Positions 1-8,052 of a DNA stretch of 64,000 bases are shown in pieces (within the stretch, counting starts at the first letter, position 1; every line of letters begins with the position of its first letter). The translations under genes and the position numbers were made by a program. The notes beneath the pieces were generated by a model. It saw only the letters and a list, made by a program, of their open reading frames with translations, was not told where the DNA came from and did no database searches. The stretch lies in NCBI GenBank assembly GCA_045589595.1, contig JAZNPK010000010.1, positions 62,001 to 126,000 on the forward strand, given 5' to 3'. The stretch comes from SIG77 sp045589595. Its GTDB lineage: Bacteria > Verrucomicrobiota > Lentisphaeria > Victivallales > UBA1829.

Positions 1-1
1 A

Positions 2-1093
2 TTCTTTTCCGTGTTCACGGTGGGATTGCTGCTGCTGGTGGTGGCTGTCTTCATCAACATCCCTGCCAATCTCTGCAGCAATCTGATCTGCGGCGATTCC
101 TCCATCTTCTGGTTGTGTGTCGCTCTGATCTTTGCTTATTATGTGATCGCCACATTGTTCCCGGTCGACAAGATCATCGGCACGATCTATCCCTTCTTTG
201 CCGCCATGCTCCTGCTCGGTTCCGCGGCACTGTTTGTGGTGATGATGGTGGACGGCGCCCTGAATCCGGATCTTCTGGAGGAATCCGCAATGTTTGAACT
301 GGCAAAATTCAAGCCGCCCCATGCGCCGATCATTCCCCTGTTGTTCGTGACCATTGCCTGCGGGATCATTTCCGGGTTCCACGCCACGCAGTCGCCCATT
401 GTTGCCCGGACGATGAAAAGCGAACGGGAAGCGCGGATCACCTTCTACGGCATGATGATCGCAGAAGGCGTGATCGCCATGATTTGGGCGGGCGCTGCAC
501 TGATCATCTACAATCAGTTCCCTGAGTTTATGGCAAGGAATCCCAACAGCACCCTCAGCAAGATCACAACGGAAATGCTGGGACCCGGCATGGGAACGGT
601 TACGGTAGTCGCGGTAATCATTCTGGCGGTGACGTCCGGCGATACGGCGTTGCGCAGTACCCGTCTGATGGCGTCGGAGATCTTCCGTATCCCCCAGATC
701 AGGATCACGAACCGGATCCTGGTCTGTCTGCCGCTGATTCTGGTCGTGGGGGCTTTGCTCTTCTGGTCGAACAGCGATGAAAAATCGTTCAGCTATCTCT
801 GGAACTACTTTGCATGGGGTAATCAGGTCCTTGCCGCCTCCACGCTGATGGCGGGTACGGTCTGGCTGATGCGCCGCGGCAAAAATATGCTGATCGCATT
901 GGTTCCGGGCATGTTTATGACCTTCATCATTGCCGCATACATCCTCTGGACGAGCAAGGAGCATAAACAGGCGTACGGCTTCGGTCTGCCCCTGTGGCTC
1001 GCGTGTACCATCGGTATTCTGGTGGCTTGCGGTGCGGCGTTCTGCGCTTACCGTCTCGGCAAAAAGAAAAATGATGAATTGATCCCGGAATAA
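2..1093 (+). CDS. cstA: Carbon starvation protein CstA family transporter, 5' truncated by window edge
   Basis: This is the C-terminal part of a CstA-type peptide/pyruvate transporter, about 360 residues here against roughly 480-700 in the family. The frame is open from the window edge, so the first GTG at 11 is probably internal. Family hallmarks are the GFHATQSPIVARTM segment and the following AEGVIAMIWAGAA helix. Some eight to nine hydrophobic segments follow each other and the tail is Lys-rich (KKKNDE). CstA proteins sit in the inner membrane and import peptides or pyruvate when carbon is scarce. The kinase gene starts 15 bp downstream on the same strand and may be co-transcribed. Confidence 0.9.
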   Translation, partial: FFSVFTVGLLLLVVAVFINIPANLCSNLICGDSSIFWLCVALIFAYYVIATLFPVDKIIGTIYPFFAAMLLLGSAALFVVMMVDGALNPDLLEESAMFELAKFKPPHAPIIPLLFVTIACGIISGFHATQSPIVARTMKSEREARITFYGMMIAEGVIAMIWAGAALIIYNQFPEFMARNPNSTLSKITTEMLGPGMGTVTVVAVIILAVTSGDTALRSTRLMASEIFRIPQIRITNRILVCLPLILVVGALLFWSNSDEKSFSYLWNYFAWGNQVLAASTLMAGTVWLMRRGKNMLIALVPGMFMTFIIAAYILWTSKEHKQAYGFGLPLWLACTIGILVACGAAFCAYRLGKKKNDELIPE

Positions 1094-1108
1094 AAAGGAT
1101 ACTGCTTT

Positions 1109-2407
1109 ATGGCATCGGGTAACGGCTTGAGACCACAGATCGCCCGGATCGGCGATTATATGATCGAGGGACAACTCGGTACCGGCGGCATGGGCGTTGT
1201 CTATAAGGCGCGCCAGATTTCCCTGCACCGGACCGTTGCGCTGAAAGTCCTCCGGGACAATCTGGCATCGGATCAGGTCTATATGCAGCGGTTCTTTTAC
1301 GAGGTGCGTCTGCTTGCCAGTATGGAACACCCCAATATGGTCCGGGTCTTCGAGGCGGGAAGAGACCGGGGCAGTATTTATTTCTCTATGGAATATGTGG
1401 AAGGCAGCGATCTGAAAAACTGTCTGGACCGCCGGAAAAAGTTTACAGAAAAGAAAGCCGCAGATATCGGTGCAAAGATCGCCGCAGCACTTGCTTTCGC
1501 TTGGAACAAAGAGCGTCTGGTCCATCGTGACATCAAGCCTGCCAATATTATGCTTCTGCCGGACGGATCGGCAAAGATCCTGGATCTGGGCATTTCAAAA
1601 AAGTTGGGAAACAGCGAAGAAATGCTCCAGACAAGTTCCGGTGTGATGGTCGGTTCCCCCACATATATGAGCCCGGAACAGGCGCGGGCGGATCAGGATC
1701 TGGATTTCCGGACCGATATTTATTCCCTCGGCGTATCCCTGTTCCAGATATTGGCGGGTGAAGCACCTTACGCCGGAAAAAATGCCGTGGCTGTGGTGAC
1801 GCAGCATCTTTCCGCGCCGATCCCGGATGTCCGGATGTACAGACCCGATGTCTCCGGAAAATTCGCCCGTGTGATCCGCAGAATGATGGCAAAGGAACCT
1901 GCCGACCGTTACGACTCATGGGAAGAAGTGGAAGCGGAAATGAAAGCCATTGTCGCACTCCCGAAACGGCGGTTCAGACTGCCTTATTTCGGCAGACTGG
2001 TCCGGTCAATCAGATTCAAGATTGCGGTTATTCTGCTGTTGCTTCTGCTGTTGATCGTGCTGGGTGTGGCATTTTTTGCCGGAAACGATGCCATCCGCCA
2101 GAGAAAAAATGCAGTTCCCGCCGCAGGGGCAGTGACCGGACTCGAAACGGACAGAAAAGAGGCGTACCGGACGCTCCGGGCGCAGTATCTCCGGATCTTC
2201 GATAAACAATGTACGGAATACTGGTCAGCGGATCAGTATGAAAAAGGGCTGAAGTATTGTGAGGATCCCAATCTGCCGCAGGAATTTCAGAAGGACGGGC
2301 TCTTTGCGGAAGAATATCGGGCAGATGTGATGCTTCAGGACAAGATCAATTCCCAGAAAGAAGCGTTCAGGAAACGGCTGGACGCACAGAAATCAGCGCT
2401 CCAATGA
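1109..2407 (+). CDS. Membrane-anchored Hanks-type serine/threonine protein kinase
   Basis: A cytoplasmic kinase domain (about residues 15-285) is followed by one transmembrane helix (about 303-324) and a roughly 105-residue charged, coiled-coil-prone external tail with no PASTA repeats. All core motifs are present: Gly loop GTGGMG, ATP lysine K46, HRD at 139-141 with K143 and N146, the metal-binding DLG at 159-161 in place of the usual DFG, and an SPTYMSPEQ activation segment. It should phosphorylate Ser/Thr of unknown targets in response to an envelope signal. Its last 15 bp overlap the convergent tsaC gene. The DLG variant still keeps the essential Asp. Confidence 0.93.
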   Translation: MASGNGLRPQIARIGDYMIEGQLGTGGMGVVYKARQISLHRTVALKVLRDNLASDQVYMQRFFYEVRLLASMEHPNMVRVFEAGRDRGSIYFSMEYVEGSDLKNCLDRRKKFTEKKAADIGAKIAAALAFAWNKERLVHRDIKPANIMLLPDGSAKILDLGISKKLGNSEEMLQTSSGVMVGSPTYMSPEQARADQDLDFRTDIYSLGVSLFQILAGEAPYAGKNAVAVVTQHLSAPIPDVRMYRPDVSGKFARVIRRMMAKEPADRYDSWEEVEAEMKAIVALPKRRFRLPYFGRLVRSIRFKIAVILLLLLLLIVLGVAFFAGNDAIRQRKNAVPAAGAVTGLETDRKEAYRTLRAQYLRIFDKQCTEYWSADQYEKGLKYCEDPNLPQEFQKDGLFAEEYRADVMLQDKINSQKEAFRKRLDAQKSALQ

Positions 2408-3007
2408 CGCTGCGGCTTCCTGCAGCTGCGCCTCTGTAACGGGACCCTGCCGCAAGATCTTCCACGTATGATCGTCCAGGATCTGTACCACGGTGGACGC
2501 CAGTGAGTCTGCCGGGATCACGCCCCCATCCACTGTAAGATCCGGTTCCCCGTCGATCGTTGCCAGTGCTTCTGCCGTTGATAATGCCGCCGGTGTGCCG
2601 GAAAGATTCGCGCTGGTGGACGCCAATGCTTTGCCGTACGCACGGAGCAGAGCAAGAACGAACGGGTGATCCGGTATCCGGAATCCGAATGTTCCGCCTT
2701 TTCCATCGGGAATGACCAGCGTCAGGGGACCCGGACAGAATTTTTCAGCAAATGCCGCGGCAAGGGGCGGGATCTGTACTGCAAAATCTCCGGCGGAATC
2801 CAAATCGGGCAGAAAAATCGCCAGTAATTTGTTGGCGGGACGGTGTTTCAGTTGATAGATCCGTTCCTTTGCAGAATCGCTTGAAGCGTCGCAGATGAGC
2901 CCATAAACCGTTTCCGTCGGCACAAGGAGAACGCTGTCGTTTTTCTCCTGAAGGAGGGACAATGCCGCAGAAAGGGCATCGCAGTCATGGAGTGACACCT
3001 GTTTCAT
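2393..3007 (-). CDS. tsaC: L-threonylcarbamoyladenylate synthase (Sua5/YciO/YrdC family)
   Basis: A 204-residue single YrdC-like domain protein. It has the N-terminal PTETVYGLICDA signature, KHRPANKLLAIF, and the SANLSGTPA and GPVTEAQL stretches of the family. The enzyme makes threonylcarbamoyl-AMP from Thr, bicarbonate and ATP for the t6A37 modification of ANN-decoding tRNAs. The short length matches the TsaC type, without the C-terminal Sua5 domain. It starts 3 bp after the FtsB-like gene and is therefore in the same transcript. Its 3' end overlaps the convergent kinase gene. Confidence 0.92.
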   Translation of the reverse strand: MKQVSLHDCDALSAALSLLQEKNDSVLLVPTETVYGLICDASSDSAKERIYQLKHRPANKLLAIFLPDLDSAGDFAVQIPPLAAAFAEKFCPGPLTLVIPDGKGGTFGFRIPDHPFVLALLRAYGKALASTSANLSGTPAALSTAEALATIDGEPDLTVDGGVIPADSLASTVVQILDDHTWKILRQGPVTEAQLQEAAASLER

Positions 3008-3010
3008 CGA

Positions 3011-3286
3011 TCACTCGGTATAAAGATAGATGATCTCGCCTTCGCCGCAATAATTGAATTTTTCACGGGCGATTTTTTCAGTGGCGGCAGGCAGGTGTTC
3101 CAGATTGTAGATCTCCTGCTGAAGACTGGTCAGTTCCCCGCGGATCTGTTCCAGAATGGCTGTTTTTTCAGCAAGTTCCTGCTCTGCATTCTTTTTGCTC
3201 TGATACGCCGGAATGATCTGGGAAGCAGTACCGGCAATGAACGTGATGATCACGAACGCAAAAAGTATTCCCTGTAATTTTCCCAT
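3011..3286 (-). CDS. FtsB/DivIC-like septum formation initiator
   Basis: A 91-residue bitopic protein: a short cytoplasmic N-terminus, one membrane helix (about residues 6-24), then a coiled coil (about 29-65, EQELAEKTAILEQIRGEL), ending with an AREKFNYCGEGEIIYLY segment. That last segment fits the conserved region after the coiled coil of FtsB/DivIC proteins, which bridge the divisome in the periplasm. First gene of a two-gene operon with tsaC. A well-formed promoter lies 37-65 bp upstream. Assignment between FtsB, DivIC and FtsL rests on fold and length only. Confidence 0.75.
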   Translation of the reverse strand: MGKLQGILFAFVIITFIAGTASQIIPAYQSKKNAEQELAEKTAILEQIRGELTSLQQEIYNLEHLPAATEKIAREKFNYCGEGEIIYLYTE

Positions 3287-3322
3287 ATCAGCTCCTGCTG
3301 TTCAAAAGTTTGCTCTTTCTAT

Positions 3323-3351
3323 AATATAGCACACATCAACGCGTTTTGCAA
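3323..3351 (-). promoter_or_regulatory. Sigma-70-type promoter of the ftsB-like/tsaC operon
   Basis: Read on the minus strand: TTGCAA, a 17-bp spacer, then TATATT, ending 36 bp before the start codon. It lies in the gap between this operon and the 3' end of the PfkB kinase gene. Confidence 0.6.
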
Positions 3352-3382
3352 ATCAGATGCGTTTTTTGAGCCGTCACGCCCG

Positions 3383-4282
3383 TCAGAATACCTCATCCGC
3401 AAGGGGGATCGACTGCGCCGCACCACGGCGGCTGACCGTGATGGATGCCGCTCTGGAGGCGTCACGCAGCGCCTGTTCCGGCGTACTGCCACGCAGCAGC
3501 GATGCCAGATAATAACCGGTGAAGGTGTCGCCCGCACTGGTCGTATCTACAACTTCCGCAACCGGATGGGCTGGTACAGAATAACGGACAGCGCCTTTCG
3601 CATAAAGCGCACCGGCTGAACCAAGCGTCAGAATAAATTCCGTGCCGCTCCATCTGCCGCACAGGATCGAAGCAAGGTCCTCCGGCAATGTACCCGAAGG
3701 TGCATCAGCCAGAACTGCCGCCTCGATCTCATTGACGAAAACTGTTTGCGCCAGATGCAGGGGCAGGGTGCGGACGTCCGGCGTACAGGGCGCCGGATTG
3801 ATGCAGATACGGAATCCGCGCGCCGCCGCTTCCTTCATCAGAAAATCAATGCCGTTGATCTCGTTCTGGAGCAGCAGGATCGTGTCGGATGGAAAACGAT
3901 CCAGAATACGGCGCATTTCGTCTTCCTTTATGGACCGGTTCGCTCCCGGAAACAACAGGATCCGGTTCCCGCCGCCGGAACGCTCCACTTCAATAATGGC
4001 ATGTCCCGTGGCAACAGAATCATCCGTAAGCAGATCGTCCGTGTGTACCCCTGCCGCTGACAGCGTTTCCTGCAGCATCGCGCCGTCTGATCCGATCTTG
4101 CCGGCATGATAAACACAGACTCCCGCCCGGGCGAGCGCAACACTCTGATTCAATCCCTTGCCGCCGGAAAAACAATTGAAATCCAACCCGGTCTGCGTCT
4201 CACCCGGCAGCGTAAAGTGATCCACAGAATAAACATAGTCCAGATTCAATGATCCGAAATTCAAAACAACAGGCATCTTCAT
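3383..4282 (-). CDS. rbsK: PfkB-family carbohydrate kinase, ribokinase-like
   Basis: A 299-residue PfkB-fold kinase that phosphorylates a sugar (ribose or a related pentose) with ATP in the cytoplasm. The N-terminal GGKGLNQSVALARAG matches the first PfkB signature and the sugar-binding Gly-Gly. The C-terminal DTTSAGDTFTGYY is the second signature, with the catalytic Asp in AGDTF and the anion-hole glycine. Length fits ribokinase. It stands alone on the minus strand with its own promoter just upstream. No ribose transporter or repressor is nearby, so the exact substrate is not shown by context. Confidence 0.85.
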   Translation of the reverse strand: MKMPVVLNFGSLNLDYVYSVDHFTLPGETQTGLDFNCFSGGKGLNQSVALARAGVCVYHAGKIGSDGAMLQETLSAAGVHTDDLLTDDSVATGHAIIEVERSGGGNRILLFPGANRSIKEDEMRRILDRFPSDTILLLQNEINGIDFLMKEAAARGFRICINPAPCTPDVRTLPLHLAQTVFVNEIEAAVLADAPSGTLPEDLASILCGRWSGTEFILTLGSAGALYAKGAVRYSVPAHPVAEVVDTTSAGDTFTGYYLASLLRGSTPEQALRDASRAASITVSRRGAAQSIPLADEVF

Positions 4283-4322
4283 AAGTCCGGTAAACTCCAG
4301 TTATTGAACAGTTTTCAGTATC

Positions 4323-4351
4323 ACTATACCACACAGCTGTCCGGAAAACAA
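4323..4351 (-). promoter_or_regulatory. Promoter of the PfkB kinase gene
   Basis: On the minus strand TTGTTT, 17 bp, TATAGT, with an upstream TGG giving an extended -10. It ends 41 bp before the ATG and lies just beyond the cloverleaf element that follows rho. Confidence 0.6.
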
Positions 4352-4397
4352 GACGAACACCGGGAAAAATCACGGAAATCACAGTCAGTCAGTCGAG

Positions 4398-4539
4398 TAC
4401 ACACACGCCGCCGGGCGCGGCTCCGCGCGGCAACGCCGCGCACAATAAAAATGGCACAGCAGAAAATCTGCGTGCCATTTTTGTTGTCCGGCATCCGTGC
4501 AGCGGATGCCGGGGAGCCGCGCCCGGCGGCGCGTGTGTA
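4398..4539. other. Cloverleaf-shaped inverted-repeat element after rho
   Basis: An outer 27-bp stem pairs 4398-4424 with 4513-4539 with a single mismatch (4405/4532). It encloses exactly three perfect hairpins: GCGCGGC at 4425-4431 with 4435-4441; a terminator hairpin at 4447-4482; and CCGGCATCCG at 4488-4497 with 4503-4512. The central hairpin is AT-flanked and the other two are GC-rich. The element starts 14 bp past the rho stop codon and precedes the kinase promoter, so it probably ends the coaE-rho transcript. The same architecture with a different sequence occurs at 54698-54828. Confidence 0.85.
4447..4482 (-). terminator. Rho-independent terminator of the coaE-rho operon (bidirectional)
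   Basis: AAAAATGGCAC pairs with GTGCCATTTTT and an inner GCAG/CTGC continues the stem around an AAAAT loop. A-tract and T-tract flanks make it usable on both strands. It is the middle arm of the cloverleaf. Confidence 0.85.
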
Positions 4540-4552
4540 TAGCTGTAGTGGA

Positions 4553-6574
4553 TCAGCCCTGAAGGGTCCAGAGGAACTCAGCGTTTGTCTTCATCTTTTT
4601 CAATTTGGAGACGATCAGTTCCATAGCCTCGACGGGAGGCACGCCGTTCATCGCTTTTCTCAGGGTCCACATTTTCTGCAGTTCATCGGGATGGAGCAGC
4701 AGTTCTTCTTTTCTGGTACCGCTGGCTTCGATATTGATTGCGGGATAGACGCGTTTATCCACGAGTCTGCGATCCAGATGCAGTTCCATATTACCGGTAC
4801 CTTTGAATTCTTCAAAGATGACTTCATCCATTTTGCTGCCGGTATCGATGAGAGCGGTTGCGATGATGGTGAGGCTGCCGTGTCCCTGAATATTCCGGGC
4901 TGCGCCGAAGAAGCGTTTCGGTTTATGGAGAGCGTTTGCGTCCACGCCGCCGGAGAGGATTTTTCCGCTGTGGGGCTGGAGAGTATTGTACGCGCGTGCG
5001 AGGCGTGTAATGGAATCCAGCAGAATGACAACATCTTTTTTGTATTCCACGAGCCGTTTTGCTTTTTCGATGACCATTTCTGCGATCTGGACATGGCGTT
5101 CAGGGGGTTCATCGAAGGTGGAGCTGACGACTTCCGCGTTGCTGCTGACGCACCGTTTCATATCGGTGACTTCTTCCGGCCGTTCATCGATGAGGAGGAT
5201 GATCAGGGTCACATCGGGATTATTTTTGATGATGGAATTTGCCACTTTCTGCATGAGGACGGTCTTACCGGTTCTCGGCGGAGCCACGATCAGACCGCGT
5301 TGTCCCATACCGATCGGGGTCACCAGGTCCACTACGCGTGTGGAAAGTTCTTCCGGATCGTTTTCCAGGATCAGTCTCCGTGTGGGGAAATCGGGCGTCA
5401 GGTTGGTGAAGGGAATGATATTTTTCTTCTTTTCCACCGGCTCATGGTTGATGGATTCCACCTTGAGCATGGCGAAGAACCGTTCTTTTTCTCTGGGGGT
5501 GCGGATCTGACCTGCAACAAAGTCACCGGTTTTGACAGCGAAACGGCGGATCTGCTGGGGTGACAGATAGATGTCTTCGGAGGAGGGCATATAGCTGTAT
5601 GCGGGAGAGCGGAGGAAACCGTAGCCGTCGGGCAGGATCTCCAGATATCCGCTGCCGTACATGATGCCGTGTTTTTCGGCGTTGGCGCGGAGCAGTTCAA
5701 AAACCAGTTTGGATTTTTCCAGTGCGCCCACGCCTTCGATGCCCATTTCAATGGCGAGCTGCATCAGCTCTTCCATGGTCTTTTCCTGCAGTTCTGCAAT
5801 GTTCAGACTGGGCAGATCGGGACGCGGCTGCTGGTCTGCCATGGCGGCTTCGCCGTTCTGCGGCAGCATACCGCCGTTCTGCTGTTCCATGCGCTGATGA
5901 CGGCGGAATTCGGCATAGACCTGTTCTTCGTAGGAACGCTGATTGTTCTGGTTATTGTTCCACTTGTTGTTATTGCGCTGATTATTGTTGCGCTGGTTGT
6001 TCTGCTGATTATTGCGCTGATTGTTGTTGCGCTGGTTGTTCTGCTGATTGTTACGCTGATTATTGTGATTATTCTGCTGATTATTGCGCCGCTGCTGCTG
6101 CTGAAATTCCGGAGAATTGTAAGCGCGGATCTCGGCGGCTTCCTGTTCTTCTTCGGAAAGGACCGGCGGCGGAGCGGTGATCGCCTGTTCCGGTTCCGGG
6201 GGCGGAACATAAGTATCTTTTTCGCCGTCATCCGGCAGTCCGGCAGGTGTTTGACGGATGGACGGTTCCTCCGCGGCAACAACGATCTTATCCGGGCGGA
6301 TGACTTCTTCGATTTCCTGCGGTGCGTCCTGATTGTACCGGCTGTTCAGAGTCATGGTGCGGACTTCTTTCACACCTTCATTGTCAGCGGGGGCAGGGGC
6401 GGGCTGTTCAACGGGAGCGGGAGCCGGAGCTGGTTGTTCTGCAGGGACAGCGTTTTCAGCGGCTTTTACCTCTTCCGCGGGGCGGGTTTTCGGGGGGCGG
6501 CCCCGTCTTTTCGGTGCGGGGGGCGGTGTTTCCTGATTATTTTCCTGGGGGGGGATCAGTTCATTGCTGTCCAT
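4553..6574 (-). CDS. rho: Transcription termination factor Rho with long Asn/Gln-rich N-terminal region
   Basis: Hexameric RNA-dependent ATPase that ends transcription. The start at 6574 is chosen because AGGAG lies 6 bp before it; this gives 673 residues against about 420 for E. coli Rho. Residues 1-155 are Pro/Glu-rich with an AT-hook-like KRRGRPPK at about 22-29. Residues 158-213 are almost only Asn, Gln and Arg. The Rho N-terminal and cold-shock-like RNA-binding domains follow (about 257-380, LPDGYGFLRSP), then the ATPase with Walker A APPRTGKT (about 431-438), ILLIDERPEEVTD and the Q/R-loop regions. It follows coaE by 41 bp. The Asn-rich part is built of repeated short codon strings and could vary in length. 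Confidence 0.96.
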   Translation of the reverse strand: MDSNELIPPQENNQETPPPAPKRRGRPPKTRPAEEVKAAENAVPAEQPAPAPAPVEQPAPAPADNEGVKEVRTMTLNSRYNQDAPQEIEEVIRPDKIVVAAEEPSIRQTPAGLPDDGEKDTYVPPPEPEQAITAPPPVLSEEEQEAAEIRAYNSPEFQQQQRRNNQQNNHNNQRNNQQNNQRNNNQRNNQQNNQRNNNQRNNNKWNNNQNNQRSYEEQVYAEFRRHQRMEQQNGGMLPQNGEAAMADQQPRPDLPSLNIAELQEKTMEELMQLAIEMGIEGVGALEKSKLVFELLRANAEKHGIMYGSGYLEILPDGYGFLRSPAYSYMPSSEDIYLSPQQIRRFAVKTGDFVAGQIRTPREKERFFAMLKVESINHEPVEKKKNIIPFTNLTPDFPTRRLILENDPEELSTRVVDLVTPIGMGQRGLIVAPPRTGKTVLMQKVANSIIKNNPDVTLIILLIDERPEEVTDMKRCVSSNAEVVSSTFDEPPERHVQIAEMVIEKAKRLVEYKKDVVILLDSITRLARAYNTLQPHSGKILSGGVDANALHKPKRFFGAARNIQGHGSLTIIATALIDTGSKMDEVIFEEFKGTGNMELHLDRRLVDKRVYPAINIEASGTRKEELLLHPDELQKMWTLRKAMNGVPPVEAMELIVSKLKKMKTNAEFLWTLQG

Positions 6575-6615
6575 ACACATCTCCTGTTTGCGATTGTTCG
6601 CACGATATTTCAACT

Positions 6616-7242
6616 TTAATTAGTTTCGTCTTCATTGAGGTTGAGATCTTTCCGGATCTGCAGCCATACGCGGCGGCATTGTTCTGCGAGAAACGCTTTA
6701 TCGCCGCTGTTGATGATGCCGTAATCGGCGCGTTCCAGTTTTTCCTGTGCATCCATTTGTGCGGCACAGCGGCGCCGGATCTCCGTTTCGTCCCATCCTC
6801 TGTTCTGTTTCAATCTTTCATCCCGTATTTCCGGCGGGGTCCAAATTGCGATCACTTTATCAGCCAATGCGTCCCAACCGGCTTCGTAAAGCAGCGGAAC
6901 GTCAAGCAGAACCACTTTTTCACCGTCAGCGCGGAACTGTTCCAGACGCCGTTCCGTTTCTTCTCTTGCCAACGGCTGGATCATATTGCCGAGTGCTTCC
7001 AGTTCCTTCTGATCCCGGAACACGATATCCGCAATGATTTTTCTGTCCGGCGAACCGTCCGCGGATAAAATATTTCTGCCCCATCTGGCGACCATCATGT
7101 TCAACAGACGCGAATCGGCGCTGCTGTAAAGCTCATGACACAGGGTATCGGCATTGATACAAGGCATACCTTCGTTCTGAAACAGTTCAGAGGCAGTTGT
7201 CTTTCCGCAACCGATACCGCCGGTGAGTGCGATCACTTTCAT
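6616..7242 (-). CDS. coaE: Dephospho-CoA kinase
   Basis: Last step of CoA biosynthesis: ATP-dependent phosphorylation of the 3'-OH of dephospho-CoA. The start at 7242 has a GGAG 9 bp upstream and gives 208 residues, the normal length. Walker A is GGIGCGKT (about residues 8-15). DADTLCHEL-type (here NADTLCHEL) and VVLLDVPLLYEAG motifs are present, as is the C-terminal RRRCAAQMDAQEKLERADYGI with a canonical ADYxIxN. First gene of the coaE-rho transcript. Confidence 0.95.
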   Translation of the reverse strand: MKVIALTGGIGCGKTTASELFQNEGMPCINADTLCHELYSSADSRLLNMMVARWGRNILSADGSPDRKIIADIVFRDQKELEALGNMIQPLAREETERRLEQFRADGEKVVLLDVPLLYEAGWDALADKVIAIWTPPEIRDERLKQNRGWDETEIRRRCAAQMDAQEKLERADYGIINSGDKAFLAEQCRRVWLQIRKDLNLNEDETN

Positions 7243-7417
7243 CTGGATCTCCGGAGGTGGTTGATGTTCTGCTGTATGATTGCAGTTTTCAATGAATGAC
7301 CGGAATATACGCACAGACAAGCGGAACATGTCGGGGGTGACTGAAAAAATGTTCCGCGTGTGAAAAAATTTTCAAAAAAGTGAAAAAAACAGCGGAAAAC
7401 CGATCAATCCATGCTAT

Positions 7418-7445
7418 ATTATACCACAAAATCTGAATTTTTCAA
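7418..7445 (-). promoter_or_regulatory. Promoter of coaE-rho
   Basis: On the minus strand TTGAAA, 16 bp, TATAAT preceded by TGG (extended -10), about 175 bp before coaE. The long leader (7243-7417) is purine-rich and no riboswitch is recognised in it. Confidence 0.55.
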
Positions 7446-7485
7446 GCGAAAAGACAAAAAATTTTGATTTCATCAGAGGTCAGAT

Positions 7486-8037
7486 ATGAAAAGAATATCA
7501 AAAACAACGATCGCTGCAGGTAAATGGCTCGCCTTGTCCCGGATCACTTATCTTGCTCACGATGGTGTGGAACGGACTTGGGAAACCGTTTCCCGGAACA
7601 ACAGTAACGGCGCCATCGGGATCCTCGCCACGATGAAAGATACCGGTGAGATCATCCTTGTCCGTCAGTACCGTCCGCCGGTGGATTGTTTTGTGATCGA
7701 ATTTCCAGCCGGACTCATTGATGACGGGGAAAGTCCCGCCGAAGCCGCCCTGCGTGAACTGCGTGAGGAAACCGGATATATCGGCACGGTTTCCGATATT
7801 TCCTCCAAAGGGTATTCCTCCCCCGGACTGACCAATGAATACATCATCCTCGCGAAAGTGGAAGTCGATCCCGCCAACCGGACCGATACGGATTTTGATG
7901 AAACGGAATCCATTGAAACATTTCTGGTCAAACCTGCTGAATTGAATGCCTTTCTCGAAAATGCCCGGAACAATGGCGATGTGATCGATGCCAAAGTTAT
8001 GGCGTATGCGTTTGCGCTTTCCACCGTACAACCGTAA
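7486..8037 (+). CDS. NUDIX hydrolase, ADP-ribose pyrophosphatase-like
   Basis: A 183-residue single-domain NUDIX protein. The Nudix box is complete: GESPAEAALRELREETGY at about residues 82-99, with the REUxEExGU core that binds the catalytic metal. The preceding VRQYRPPVDCFVIEFPAGLID is typical of ADP-ribose/NDP-sugar pyrophosphatases (NudF/YffH side of the family). It should hydrolyse ADP-ribose or a nucleotide sugar. SD AGAGG lies about 8 bp before the ATG. The next gene follows after 15 bp and is probably co-transcribed. Confidence 0.9.
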   Translation: MKRISKTTIAAGKWLALSRITYLAHDGVERTWETVSRNNSNGAIGILATMKDTGEIILVRQYRPPVDCFVIEFPAGLIDDGESPAEAALRELREETGYIGTVSDISSKGYSSPGLTNEYIILAKVEVDPANRTDTDFDETESIETFLVKPAELNAFLENARNNGDVIDAKVMAYAFALSTVQP

Positions 8038-8052
8038 AAAGGAGATCTTACC

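Noticed and set aside
4304..5563. 419-residue plus-strand ORF opposite rho
   Set aside because: Antisense shadow of the rho gene, produced by its codon bias; no start signals.
7243..7417. Riboswitch in the coaE leader
   Set aside because: The leader is long but no conserved aptamer core or terminator/antiterminator pair could be recognised by eye.
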